Positions 10,633 through 44,330 of a stretch of 64,000 bases of DNA are shown piece after piece. The notes below the pieces were generated by a model, which did no database searches, was not told the origin of the DNA, and saw nothing but the letters and a program-made list of their open reading frames with translations. The position numbers and the translations under genes are program-made. The stretch covers positions 6,391,216-6,455,215 of the forward strand of contig NC_049982.1 in NCBI RefSeq assembly GCF_000003815.2, in the 5' to 3' direction. The DNA comes from Branchiostoma floridae. Taxonomy: Eukaryota > Chordata > Leptocardii > Amphioxiformes > Branchiostomatidae. Within the stretch, counting starts at the first letter, position 1, and every line of letters begins with the position of its first letter.

Positions 10633-13629
10633 GGGAGGTGCCCCAACACGGTACGCTTTTTCTTGCGCTCAAACTCATGGCGCTCCATCGCTAGTTGCTT
10701 GAGAGTGGTCAAATTTTGATGACTGAATTTTTTACACATAGATTTGAAGAACATACTTGAATAAGAAATGCATTCATGTGGTTCATGAACCTTTCGCGCT
10801 GCGTGTTACAAGCGGCAAACACTGTGAAACAATTTCGTGTATGTAACCTTCCAATGTTGTGCTACGCTGGACAGTGTGCCTAACTCGGTACGCTTTTTTT
10901 TACATTTTGCTCTCTTCAGAAGTAAGTGGTAGATTTAAGTACACAGAAAAAAATTATTAGTATGATATTTTAGCTTTCTTTTGACAATAAAATCGTGACT
11001 GTATGTACTTCTTGTCTCACATGAGGAAGGCTGTACCTAAAACAATCCAGCTGATGTGTTTACGGGCAATGGGCTGAATGCACTTATTGTGAATGCCCGA
11101 CTAAAAAAACCATTACGATAAAACGACACCGCCAACATCAACAAAACTCTGTCTGATTATATGAAAATATCATCTACATCTCTCTATCAAGTCTTATTTT
11201 CATAGACAGCACGAATCATATGTTACAGTCAAATAGATCTTAGGAGCGTTCTCTAGTCTGCCACCTGCACGGCCACACTCCCTTGGGAGTACAATGGTGG
11301 CAATGTTTATGTCGCTTCCTTTTGCTTGCTTTTCTACTCAACAAACATTTGAAGACCCATATTCATAGTGTTTTATGGAGCTTTATTTATGTGTATCATG
11401 GCGTTGTGTGACTGCTTGAAAGAGTTCGTACAGTTAGCGACACGAGCCGCCAATACGCAGAGGCCGGTGACCGCAGTGATTCAGCACTGTCAACATTACT
11501 GTTAGAATTCTGTTTTTTTTAAACATGAAGTAAATATGTTAAAGTATACTTTGAATGCAAATTAAAGCTGTGTGCATGGTCTTGGTTTATTTACCTTTGT
11601 AATCAGCATAGTCAGTGGTAACAAACACGGTGTACTTATTGATAATAAGATCAGCAAAAAATCCGTGCCGTCTTAGGACGGGAACCGTCTTAGGGCGGCC
11701 CCCGTTATGTTTTTTTTTTTTATTCAGTAAAAGGGACCCAATTAATACTGTTTAACAGTGTAAAAGTCAAATGCTTTAGTCTGTACCAGACCCCAGCCTG
11801 AAAGAATAGTAATAGGGGACTTTGGCCAAGTTAGGAATAAAAGCCTATAGCCTGGTTACCAAACCCCAGCCCGATCTCAAGTATCCCAACACGAAAGATA
11901 TATTTTGAGGTTGGGGTATGGTATCCTGGCTGAAAAGCCTATAGTATGAGTTGAATTGCCTATTAGTGAACTGACCGGCCAGCTGGATAGACTACAAAAG
12001 ACTGACTGTTTTCTTTTTCTTTTTTGTTTCAGTTAAAGTATCCAATTAATACTGTTTACCAGCGCAAACGAATATGCTTCAGGACACTGGTATTACAACA
12101 TCGTATTTTTCTATCATACAGATGTACATTGTAAAAGCACATTTTTGCACATGTTTCAACAGAAATGAAGAGAACATGTTAGCAAGCGGTTCTGCAACAT
12201 TTTCATAACTCAGATGTCAGGATCAAAACTCTATGTCCCTTGTCAGCGCTAGCGGTTGACGCCCCCATTTTTTTTGCTATGGTCGGTCGGGTAACCGGGG
12301 ATACAGCATTGTTTTCTTAGGCCTAAGGGCAGTTTCGTTTGAACATATCTGTAAGATGGATTGTTTTTATAACCCTCCTACTTAGAGACTCTCGGTAAAT
12401 TCCTGTGCACACTGCATGGCTCTCATTTCTTTGTCTACCCATTCCGACGTCGATTTTGGGTCTAGTGTTCCAGAATGACTCTCATCAAAAATGTTCGCCA
12501 GGGAGGCAAATAGGACAATACAGGGAGGTCCTGTAAACATGGCGGCAGAAAGGTTGAAAGGTCAAACAAACAAACAATCAAACAGTTACTTTGTGTCCAC
12601 TTGTTCGTAGCAACGGTCTGTCAGCAGTGCGATAAAGAGAACAAACTTACGTAGATCAGTTGGTCATCATCATTCAGGCTATGGTTGTACAATGGATAGT
12701 GGTTGGGCATTCCTCGCATTCACAAAATCTGTTTTACATTTCCTTCATTACCAAATCAAGGAAGGGAGAAGACCGAATCAACGTATTGAGTTATAGTAGT
12801 CACAATAACTTATATATAATGTGCTTCTTATCTGTAACCCGAATGAAGCCCTACACTCTCTCATCCAGTCCTCTCTAATACCAGCAGGCTTCAGGAACTT
12901 CGGAACTTCCCTCCATCTTTGTCTGTCCGCAGCAATTTTGCAATTGGGCGCAGCAATTTTGGGCTTCGTTCAGCGAGAATCGCCTCCTCTTTACCTCCTT
13001 CTCTATGCAGCGCCTCCGTGTCTCCTACGGCCTTCCTCTATCACTCTCAATTTAAGTTCCCTTTGGAGACCATCGAGGTTTGACTCTTGGTATAGGACCG
13101 AATTTAGCCCAATTGGGGAAAATATGTGGGCCTCTCCAATACTTTGACTCTACTCATTCTGACAGCACTCCCATGGGCGATGCATGTATACGAGTGATTG
13201 TTTGTGTCACTGTCTCTGGCAAATGTATTATTCCTTATCATCAGACAAGTCAAGTGTTATGATATTACTCTTTTTCATCCATAAAGGTTGTGTGCCATAC
13301 ACAATACCATGTTATACGTAATTAAGTGTGTACTTAAGACAGATTCACAACAATGGGCGACACTAGAGTCCCATAGCACAGCCGTGCAGTTGTCCGAAGA
13401 ACTGTCATTACCAACTGTCATTTAATATGCTTATGTTTTGAGCGTGTTTGTCTGTTTGTTTGTCTGTCTCTCTCTCTAGCCTCCAAAGTAGGCTGTCTGT
13501 TTGTTTGTTTTTGCTGTGATAATACACTTGTACTGGGTCGCTGATTGCTGGCCGCCACTGGCCAGTGTGTGTCTGTGTGTGTGTCTGTGTGTGTGTGTGT
13601 TTGTGTGTCTGTGTGTTGCTGTGGTTGTG

Positions 13630-15705
13630 ATTTTTGAGTGGTAGATATCCCTTGGGACAGAAAGTGCTGTAAGTTTGGACCCCTAGCGGCTTCTTGGAAC
13701 TGCTGGCGCCGATTTTCTTTCAAACTTTAGACGAAAATAACTCGAGAATGTGTTGACGCATCGTCATGATTTTTGGTATGTACATAGCCTAAGTGATGAC
13801 GTACATAATAAAATACTATTATGCAAATCAACAGCTACTTTGCATAATTAATGAGGGTAGATTATAAACCCACTACATTCCATGAAAGAACTTTCAAACC
13901 TCTAGGTGCTAGGTACTCAGAAAAATTATCTCATTTTTCTTAACAGTTATTGACCAAAATTTATTTGCCCGTTAATGAGCTAATGGTCAATATAGATTTT
14001 TGTCCATTTTGGAAATTCACAAAAACACATCTTTTTTTAAACATCTGCTGCCCCTCACTACAAAAACATTTCGAGCATAACTGTACATCATTTTTCGTAT
14101 TAGAATATGGGTAATAACATATGCGAGAATCAATAAAATATATGTTGATTTGTGGGGGTTACAGTTGTCAAAAGAAGGTCTATGTTGGGCGACACTAAGG
14201 CCGTCCCTTGGTGAAAAATCCTCCATTTTGAAAAATGGTCGTTGCCATGGCAACCGGTGATTGAAGATCTAAAACTTTGCCATTTTTGTAAGTTTGGACC
14301 AAGGCCCTACCACCACACAAAACTAAAGAAAAATCTATTTTGGTGTTCGGCCACCCTATGCTTGGTTTTTACAGACAGAGCCTCTGAAATAGATACTAAC
14401 TTTTACACCACTTCCATCGTTGTCCTTTGTTTGTCCTTTTGTTACCGACTAAACCACAACGCCACCATATGCTAACAAGTTGTATTTTTCCATTCCTCGT
14501 TCAAATCAGCATATTAAGACTACAATTCATGGCTGTCACACCTTTATTACCTTTGCCAGAATGGCTAAGGTTATGTTTTGGGCTTGTGAGTCTGTGTGTG
14601 TGTCTGTGTGTTAACAGCATAACTCGAGAAGCCTTGGATGGATCCCGATGATATTTGGTAGGTGGGTAGGGGTCGGGAAAACGAAGGTCAAGTTCGATAA
14701 TGGGCCCCCTAGCGGCTTGCTAAGGTACTGCAGTGGAAACTAAATTTTTTATATCTCGTGTTCTGGACGTGCTGTGGTCATGATTTTTGAGTGGTAGATA
14801 GTCCTCGAGGCAGAGAGTAAGTGATGTGAGTTTGGGCCCCCTAGCGGCTTTTTTGGAACTGCAGGCGCCGGTTTCCTTTCAAACTTTGGACGAGAATAAC
14901 TCTACAACGTGTTGACGGATCGTCATGATTTTTGGTATGTAGATAGAATGAGTGATGACTTACATAATGGTATACTAATTATGCAAATCAACAGCTAATT
15001 TGCATAATTAATGAGGAAAATTCATAAATCCACTGCATTCCATGATAGGACTTTCAAACTTGTCACAAAATTGATGAGAAAATATGAACATGTTGACGGA
15101 TCATCATGTTTTTTGGTATGTAGGTAGCGTAAGTGAAGACCTACATAAAGAGATACCAATTATGCAAATCAACAGCTAATTTGCATAATTAATGAGGATA
15201 TTTTATAAATTCACTACATTCCATGATAGGACTTTAAAACTTGTCACATATGTAGCTGAGAAAGAGAGAAATGTCAATACATATTTATCATGCAAATGAT
15301 GATCTCATTTGCATAATTAATTAGAAAATATGAACGTGTTGACGGATCGTCATGATTTTTGGCATGTAGATAGCCCAAGTGAAGACTTATATAATGTGAT
15401 ACTTATTATGCAAAAAAACAGGTAATTTGCATAATTGATTAGGAAAAGTTAATAAATCCACTGCATTCCATTATAGTACTTTCATCAAAGTTGTCACATA
15501 TGTAACTGAGAAAGAGGGAAGAGAGTAAGAGGTGTATTTAAAGACTTTGAAAGAGAATGGATCAAAGGATCATCATGATTTTTGGTATGCTGATAGCTTA
15601 AGTAATGCTTGATACAATTTGATATCAATTAATTGTAACTTGGGATCTAATTTGCATAATGAATGCCGAAATTTTATAAACCAACTCCAAGCATATAATT
15701 ATAAA
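13630..15705 (+). repeat. Complex of dispersed modular repeats (hairpin / GT / ATTTGCATAATTAATGAGG modules)
   Basis: At least five diverged copies of a module starting GTCATGATTTTTGGTATGTA and containing TTTGCATAATTAATGAGG lie at about 13745-13910, 14895-15060, 15090-15245, 15335-15490 and 15560-15700. Another module (CCCCTAGCGGCTT... with ATAACTCGAGAA) occurs at 13640-13740 and 14618-14890. A hairpin copy (14549-14571) precedes a TGTGTCTG tract. The same modules occur inverted at 53770-54310 and direct at 54600-56460. Confidence 0.75.
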
Positions 15706-15811
15706 GAAAATGAAATGAGTAACGCATTTGTCTGCAGACATCATTCTACATAACAAACCTGGTTTATTTGGCAAAGGTATGTGTTCGTGGAACTCTAGTT
15801 TCCGATAAAAT

Positions 15812-16095
15812 CGCTCATAGCATTCCACGTCAAATCTTACACATCAAAATCACGTGCAAATATACTACTCTATCATAAAACATTCATCGCTGTAGATGTC
15901 GTCCCTTTATCTACGTCAAGACCACAGCAAAATGCTCATAGCATTTCACGTCAAATTTAACACATCAAATCAAGTGCAAAACTACTATTCTATCATAAAA
16001 CATTCATCGCTGTGGGTGTTGTTCCTTTATCTACGCCAAGACCGCAACAGCATCCTCATGAAATCCTCTACAACATCAACTCATCAAAATCACAT
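15812..16095. repeat. Tandem repeat, unit about 120 bp, about 2.4 copies
   Basis: CTCATAGCATTCCACGTCAA at 15815 recurs near 15935 as a close variant. A third, more diverged partial copy starts near 16055. Shared words are CATAAAACATTCATCGCTGT and CCTTTATCTACG. Confidence 0.75.
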
Positions 16096-16557
16096 ACAAA
16101 ACCACCATAAAACAGACTTAACGTTTGATTATAAGACCGCAACATTACGGTCATAACATTCAAAAGCGCAACACACGCAAGGGAAACTAATATTGGTTGT
16201 GCTATTGCAAACCTTCAACTATTTAAAAGGATGTAATAGGAAATATCACCAAGTAGAGAAATTATCCCTTATCACAAATTATGCAGCCTCATGAAAATCA
16301 AATGCCTGTTCTAAATTTCGTAGTAGTAAATCCTAAATTCTTCGTCATTCCATTGATGGCTAATAGACATTGTCATCTAGTCAAACGAGGTAAGTTTTGA
16401 CTCACTACGTTTGTCACTCTTGCTACAGCAGATTGGTTATTTTAGATTTACGTATTTGGTACTCTTCAAGCTTGCTTACAACACTTAAATGTATATGTAT
16501 AATATTTCACTTTGTGTTTTTACACCTTGTCTGAAGCTGTTGCTGGAAACTGAGCAT

Positions 16558-37822
<21,265 letters not shown>

Positions 37823-38760
37823 GCGGCTGCAGGGCCAAATTGGGGCTTGAGAGTGGCCCTTGTTGCTTTGATTTCAAGCCTTCCAACTTAAAATCAGCCC
37901 GCGCCTTTGTGAAAACTTAAGCCTCCCCTGGGTGTACAGAAAGTTCCATTTCTTTCCATTTCGTGTTTTCTGTACACCACCTTCCATCCAGTATAATACA
38001 GAAAGCTCCAGGTGTTAATGTGTATTACTAAAACTAAGGCCACAACCCGCCGTACGTGCAAATACGTGCTGTCTACGTGCCAAAACGTGGGCAATCTTTT
38101 GGGATCCGTAAGTGTTAAGTACCGCCTCCGTACGAACTTGTAGGGAATCCGACGGATTTTGGAGCACGCAGACACACCGTAGAACTTTACGTGCAGGCAA
38201 AACTTTGTGTGCCATCGGGCTGTGGAATCGCCACCCCTACGTGCCAGTACGGGCGACGCGCCTGCCCTGTACAGCCTGAACGTTTTCAGAAATACGTGGC
38301 GGACGTGGCCTACCAAAAAACATACGGACAAATTGCACGTTTGGCAGGTTGTGCCCTTAGCTTAAGCCTGTTAAATTTCCCCTAGGCCGTCCGGGTCACC
38401 CTTGCTTTATGATCACGGATGCTTGTATCGTCAGTCAGACGGGCGTACTTAACAGGCGAGACGCATGAGCGTAAGAGCCTACAAGTCTTAATGTTCAAGT
38501 TGCAATCCGTCTTTGATTACACATGTCTAGATCTAAAACGTCTTTGAAAAGTAGAACATAGTAATTGAGTAACTGGGCATTTTTAATGGAATCAGTTTAG
38601 GCAAGTACAACGAATAGAGAACAGCCGAAGGCAGTTAAAAACAAGCAGAGTCTTCAACTCACCGCTGTAGTGTTAATGTGGGTAGAAGATGGGGCGCCAG
38701 GTACCTGTGACTGGAAGTACTGCGGGGTGTACGTGCGTCGAGCTTGAAGGTGTTAATGGG
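37823..38760 (-). promoter_or_regulatory. 5' side of the lipoxygenase gene, possible noncoding exon
   Basis: Four bases before ATG 37822 is an acceptor (GGCCCTGCAG, exon edge 37826), so an upstream noncoding exon is expected. A consensus donor CTACAGCG|GTGAGT with its exon edge at 38663 is a candidate. MITE copy B would then sit in that 5' intron. No clear TATA or initiator was recognised. Confidence 0.35.
38037..38367 (-). mobile_element. MITE-like element, copy B (inverted relative to copy A)
   Basis: GGCCACAACCCGCCGTACGT at the left and GTTTGGCAGGTTGTGCCCTT at the right are the inverted ends. The interior matches copy A in reverse (GCCACGTCCGCCACGTATT, GAAAACGTTCAGGCTGTACA). Confidence 0.82.
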
Positions 38761-38870
38761 CAGACCAGACGAAATAGTCTCCTTATATAACAGACATAGC
38801 GGGCACTGCTCAATATCATTGGCTTTTATAATTTTTGTCCCAGGAAAAACACTCGTCGTCTATGCGTCTA

Positions 38871-38970
38871 NNNNNNNNNNNNNNNNNNNNNNNNNNNNNN
38901 NNNNNNNNNNNNNNNNNNNNNNNNNNNNNNNNNNNNNNNNNNNNNNNNNNNNNNNNNNNNNNNNNNNNNN
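38871..38970. other. Assembly gap (100 N)
   Basis: Exactly 100 N. Sequence order and distance across this point are uncertain. Confidence 0.98.
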
Positions 38971-40945
38971 GAGCTGACCAGCACTTCGCGACAGGTTCGA
39001 GACCAGATCAAGAATAACATTAAATTTTCCCTTAAAATTGGTAACTACCTGGTATTTTTTCTTCTAAAACCATCTAAATGAATGAATTTAGTCTATTTCC
39101 ATTGCCCTTTGTGATTATTTGTTGCAAAAAAAGTACTTTTAAAAATTCAAGGTGGTGGATATAATATGGCGGAGCCTAACTTGTATCTTAGATGTGCATG
39201 ACGCAATTTTATGACGTCATTATGACGTCATCGATGTTGCTAATGGCAATACAAGTCGTAATAAACATTATTATTCTGTTATATGCACTTGTTGCTACAT
39301 TTTTGTAGTATAACTTGAAGTCTTCTGAGAATACCCTTTTTTATGGGTCCGGCCAACGTAATCAAATTGATGACGTCATAATTACGCCATCTTACGTCAA
39401 GGTAACGTCAGACGCCGACTACTTGTTAGATATTATGTCGATATCATGTCCTGAAAATTTGGTGGCCCTACGGCACGTCGTTCAAGAGTTAGAGGACTTA
39501 GAAGTGGAGGGCCTCAAAAGCCCCCCCCCCCCCCCCCCCGGTAAAGGGATGACCAAAAAAGCCCGGTCTGAGTATGCTGCTATATGAAAGCAGTTTTAAA
39601 CTCGTTCAGCCCTTTCAGGCTAACTTGTAATAGATGAACACTTGGATTTCTTGGGACCTGGAACACACAGAGAAGTCTACACGAAATCTATTGCCGCAAA
39701 GATATGGGGTATAAACTTGAAGTAGAAGTAGGGTACGCAAGCCATAACTTACATGTCGTGTTCTTTCATAATTTTTTTCTCGACATTTTTTAGCATTTCG
39801 AACCCTTCCCCATTAGCCAGTATGCCCTTGCTTAAAATAACAGAACAGTACTTTAGCGGCCGTGACCATGATGATAGACCACTGTAATTGCACCCCGTCA
39901 TGCCTTGTTCAAGTGATTTCCGTAGTTTGAATAGCTGTTTGCTTACTATCCACGCAACGAGTAAATAATACAAAGGCAGTGACGTAGTGTGTGAGTAACC
40001 TTTGGTGTTGGGTCTGGTGTTCATACGTGTGAAATCTGTCTCTACTCACGAGCGTTTTTTTTAATAACCGTAATACAATTATTTAAGCTAAATTTACAGA
40101 TGTAATGTATAAAACATGCATAAATGTATTGATTAATAATATACCGCATACCTCAGATGGCAAGAAAAGTGTGTACAACTCCTTTGTTTCAGGCAGCATT
40201 CGTGGGAAACATCTACCGGTACCATTTTTCCAGATCGGCGCTACTCGGGGAAAGAGTATTATACCCCCCCCCCCCCCCCCTTCAATTGGCGTAGTCAATA
40301 TTTCTGCTTAGATGTCGTTTTTGAAAGCTCTACAAGTTTTAAGTTACTTATAATGGTATATTTTATGGATAACTTGTGATTTACCAACAAGTTTTTTGCC
40401 CATCCAGATACTGTTCGGCGGTAGTCTATCACGGTGTGTATGAGAGACCTTCAAGACATGTTTTGCACCCGGGGTTGGCCAGCGGCTCCATGGAAGATAT
40501 GAAAATAGAATTTGCTAGGATCGGTAGATTATCCTTTATGTATTTCTGATTTTACCTCTAATTGCTAAACGTGTAAGATATAGACCACTTGTTGCATCTC
40601 ACATTTCAGCTCGGCCTATGGCCCTATCTAAAAAGTGTTGCTTCTGAATCAAAAACACTTTCAATTAAACAAACGGTGACCATTACTTTCACGAAACTGT
40701 ATCGGTATCACGTTTTTTCATCAGTTTATTATTCTCTTACTAGTGGATTAATGGGATGGATCCCTTCTATCTCATTTTTTTTACTGAAGACAGGTGTAAA
40801 TTATCCATGTGAGGGTGTAATGCCTGTAACTTTAGTGCGTTACCAAGTGGTGTCTTTTTACCTTCCCATCATGCAATGCGTGCATATCATTAATATCATT
40901 AGCCAGGGAATTGTGCCATGTAATATCACTGTGCCCAAACTTCAC

Positions 40946-41212
40946 CAAACAGCAGTGTTTTTTCTGAAAATACTATTGATTGATGATATTATACTACTTA
41001 ATGTGCATCAGAAAAACACAAATGCACCAAAAAGGACCCATTGGAAAGTAAAGAAAATGATATTTCTCAACAATATTATTACAAAAACAATTCAACAAAC
41101 ATCATTTTCTTTACTTTGCCATGGGTGCTTTTTGGTGCATTTGTGTTTTTCTGATGCACAAGTAGTATAATATCATCAATCAATAGTATTTTCAGAAAAA
41201 CACTGCTGTTTT
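40946..41212. mobile_element. Near-perfect hairpin element, arms about 112 bp
   Basis: CAGCAGTGTTTTTTCTGAAA at 40950 is matched in reverse by TTTCAGAAAAACACTGCTG ending at 41208. Similarity continues for about 112 bp inward with few differences, around a loop of about 35 nt. It has no ORF of its own and is probably a MITE. Target duplication was not resolved. Confidence 0.82.
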
Positions 41213-41897
41213 GTAAAAATCAACAGTTCGAACAGATAAGATCATAAACTGTGGGAATGAATGCATATTTCACAGATAATTTGTTGCATGTCAGGAGGAA
41301 CAAACAACAGTTAAGACTTTTCAAACATGTCTTACTTTAGATGTATGACGTCAACTCTAAATGCAAGGTAAATTTAAATGGAAAAAAGGGCTTTGATAAC
41401 TCTGACCACCTTCGTCTGACAAACGTCGTCTTTTGACACGTAATCACGAACACTAGGTGCGGCGTTAGTTGTTCAGCCAAACCAAGCGAGACACAGCAAC
41501 AAAAAGTGTTGCTCGAGAATCACCAACCGGGCATTCAATAACAAAAGAGACACAGAAACCGGTGTCCTTTGAAGTATGTAAACCTAACATCGTTTCCTGT
41601 GGAGTCTGAATGGGTTCAGAGTTATCAAAGGCCATTTCCATTACCTTGACGTTTGACGACGTGGGTTAGCGTTGGCGTCCTACAACTTTACAAATCAAAC
41701 ATGTTTTCAACACCCCAGCCATAGACTCTATTCACGTATTATGCAATCTCACACGTTTTAAGTCTCTTGCAACTTAAAGTCTATTTCTCGTCTCCAACCA
41801 TAAAGAAATGGGTCCCTTAACTTCTTTCCACGGCACAATTAAAGTTTGCGGCCTGGCAAGCCCATTTTTTCGACACGATAACCTGTGTGGACAACGA

Positions 41898-42029
41898 AGG
41901 GTTCCAAATAAATCGATCGCCACGATGTCGTTCTACTCCCGTCACTTGCACCGAAAATCGATCGGAGTCCGCAAGCTCTAAATTACGAGGAGGCATGACC
42001 CTGATGCCGACGAAGATATGGCAGAGTTC

Positions 42030-42090
<61 letters not shown>

Positions 42091-42200
42091 CCCGTCAGGG
42101 TCATGCCTCCTCGTAATTTAGAGCTCGCAGACTCGTCGTCCGATCGATTTTCGCTACATGTAACGGGGGTATTAGGGTTTCGATCGCGATTTTGGGATTC
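41898..42200. mobile_element. Palindromic element with a (CA)n core
   Basis: The arms of about 100 bp (41898-42004 and 42094-42200, inverted) share AGCTCTAAATTACGAGGAGG, CATGACCCTGA and CGAAAATCGATCGGA. They flank an uninterrupted CA tract at about 42034-42088. The arm sequence is also found at 21296-21372. Confidence 0.8.
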
Positions 42201-43929
42201 GAAAACCGACTGTCGTTAACAACGACGGTAAAACGAAAACAAGAACGGCAACATACATCGCAACCGAACATTACATCGTAATCGACCTGTAATAGCAACT
42301 GAATCGAGTCCTTACTTTTGAAACAAAGAAATTATTGCTTTTCTTGTGAAAAGTCATCATCCCTAATCAAGGATGAATATGCGTTATTGTACTTGCTCTC
42401 TTTGATGAAATTTTTCGATACTACACTGTACAAAATGACTTCGAATCCTGCAATACGTACAGGTATTTCTCTGTATTTTCTAAGCGAATACAGGCGAGTG
42501 CAGGCGGGCCCGACAAGGGGTTCGTAACAAAATCGAACATCGGAAACCGTTATTCGGAACCACACATTCCCTGTCAGGGCCAAAACATCCGTGGCCCCTG
42601 CCAACAGTCCTACATGGGTGAAACCGGGTGCACTCTGAAGTCCAGGTTCTTAGAATAAAGACGCTCAGTAAATTCAGAGATGTCATAACACATTCACATA
42701 GAATCACCGGGACATTCTGTAGACTTTGACAAGGTGAAGATACTGGATTCCAAAGAGGGTTACTTTCTTAGGGGAGTGAAAGAGGCCATTTACAACAGAG
42801 CCCATCAACGTTCCCTCAACCGAGACGGGGTCCGATACCAACTTCCAAGCATCTTTGACCCTTTGTTACGTCACAATTCCGGTCTTGATGTGTGACATAG
42901 AGTCACATTCCTGCATTTGGCCGTTCCATCGGATTTAGTGCTAAAATACCAACCATTTATGTCCGCAAAAGATACACTGTATCTGAAGATGTTTTCTTTC
43001 TATCGTAAGCACACTTGTTTGTTTGGTAATAAAAGTGTCCCCCAAATCTAACGCACACAGCAATAGTTATCGAATTTCAAGCTGCAAATATCCGAGAGCC
43101 GCTAGAGGCCCTTTTGAGCGGAGAAAGGCCAGCATGACCACATCACTTAGGACAAAGGAACGCACACGTCCGACAACTGCTGGCATTTCTGACATGATGA
43201 CAGCAATGATAACGTTATACAAGCTTTCATCTTAAATCCTTTTTATATCAAGTGGCATGGGGGAAATTGAAGGGAATTTATCATCCACCTAAACACAAGA
43301 TTTTGATACCAATCATTTTTGGGCACTGACTCTTTTAGACAACACACTCGGAGTAATACAGGAATGAGACCTTGATTACCATTGATAATTTCGATTACTC
43401 GGTAAACAAAAGAATACTTACCCCTCAATAATGTCTGGAAACATGTCTCAAGTCATTCCGTTACTTAACAATACCTCATGAAAAGTCGAGTACATTTCGT
43501 TTAAGAAGCGCCACCTACCAGTTGTTAGTAAAAGTACAAAAGATCTTAAGTTTAATTGCCATTTTGATGTGTCGGAACAGTAATTACATGCGGTATTTTA
43601 CACCTCCGGGGAGAGTATTATGCTCTGTGCATCTCTGTTTTCATGTAAGCCTGAATAGAATGGGTGAAATAGATTTTTTCCGATACTAAGCCATTCGTGT
43701 ACGCTACAGGAAGAAAGGGTAGAAAAGTCATGGTTTGCAGGTAAAAAACGAGGGATAATCCACCAAAAGCAAAGACATGCACATTTCTCGAACTCAACAA
43801 ATACACCTCCATTGCTAGTTCCTCTAGCTGATCTTTTTTTTAATAAAGGGACAAATTTGGTAACTCGGGGTCCCCTGTCCTCTCAAATTTGGTAACTTCC
43901 AGACAGCTGTATTCAATTGATAGCCAATT

Positions 43930-44330
43930 GATAGCCACTCACTCAGCTCACTCACTCACTCACACTCTCACTCACTTACTCACTCACTCACTCACTCACT
44001 CACTCACTCACTCACTCACGCCCTCACTCACTCACTCACTCACTCACTAACTCACTCACTCACTCACTCACTCACTCACTCACTCACTCACTCACTCACT
44101 CACTCACTCACTCACTCACTCACTCACTCACTCACTCACTCACACTCTCACTCACTTACTCACTCACTCACTCATTCACTCACTCACTCACTCACTCACA
44201 CTCACTCACTCACTCACTCACTCACTCACGCCCTCACTCACTCACTCACTCACTCACTCACTCACTCACTAACTAACTAACTCACTCACACACTCACTCA
44301 CTAACTCACTCACTAACTCACACACATACA
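43930..44330. repeat. (CACT)n microsatellite, about 400 bp
   Basis: Almost pure CACT/ACTC repeats with a few internal variants (CACGCCCTCACT, CACACTCTCACT) that recur, indicating higher-order duplication. Confidence 0.97.

Larger units (their letters stand above)
6861..16557. other. Intergenic region rich in repeats, no protein gene seen
   Basis: This lies between the chitinase promoter and the lipoxygenase stop codon. It contains a short ATC/GAT palindromic microsatellite (7167-7201), the LINE scrap at 7440-7750, a hairpin-family repeat at 10576, and a diverged duplicate of about 60 bp (around 11720 and 12030, sharing CCAATTAATACTGTTTA). A repeat complex occupies 13440-15700 and a 120-bp tandem repeat 15812-16095. 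Stretches 7750-10560 and 12100-13430 show nothing I can name. Confidence 0.5.

Noticed and set aside
39315-39587. 90-residue frame with a poly-Pro segment
   Set aside because: Poly-Pro is only the C19 tract. There are no splice or domain features, though the nearby CRE sites keep it from being dismissed entirely.
40589-41170. 193-residue plus frame with hydrophobic stretches
   Set aside because: It is AT-rich, has no recognisable domain, and its last third lies inside the foldback at 40946-41212.
41817-42219. Frames with Val-Cys or Thr-His repeats
   Set aside because: Pure translation of the CA/GT core of a palindromic element.
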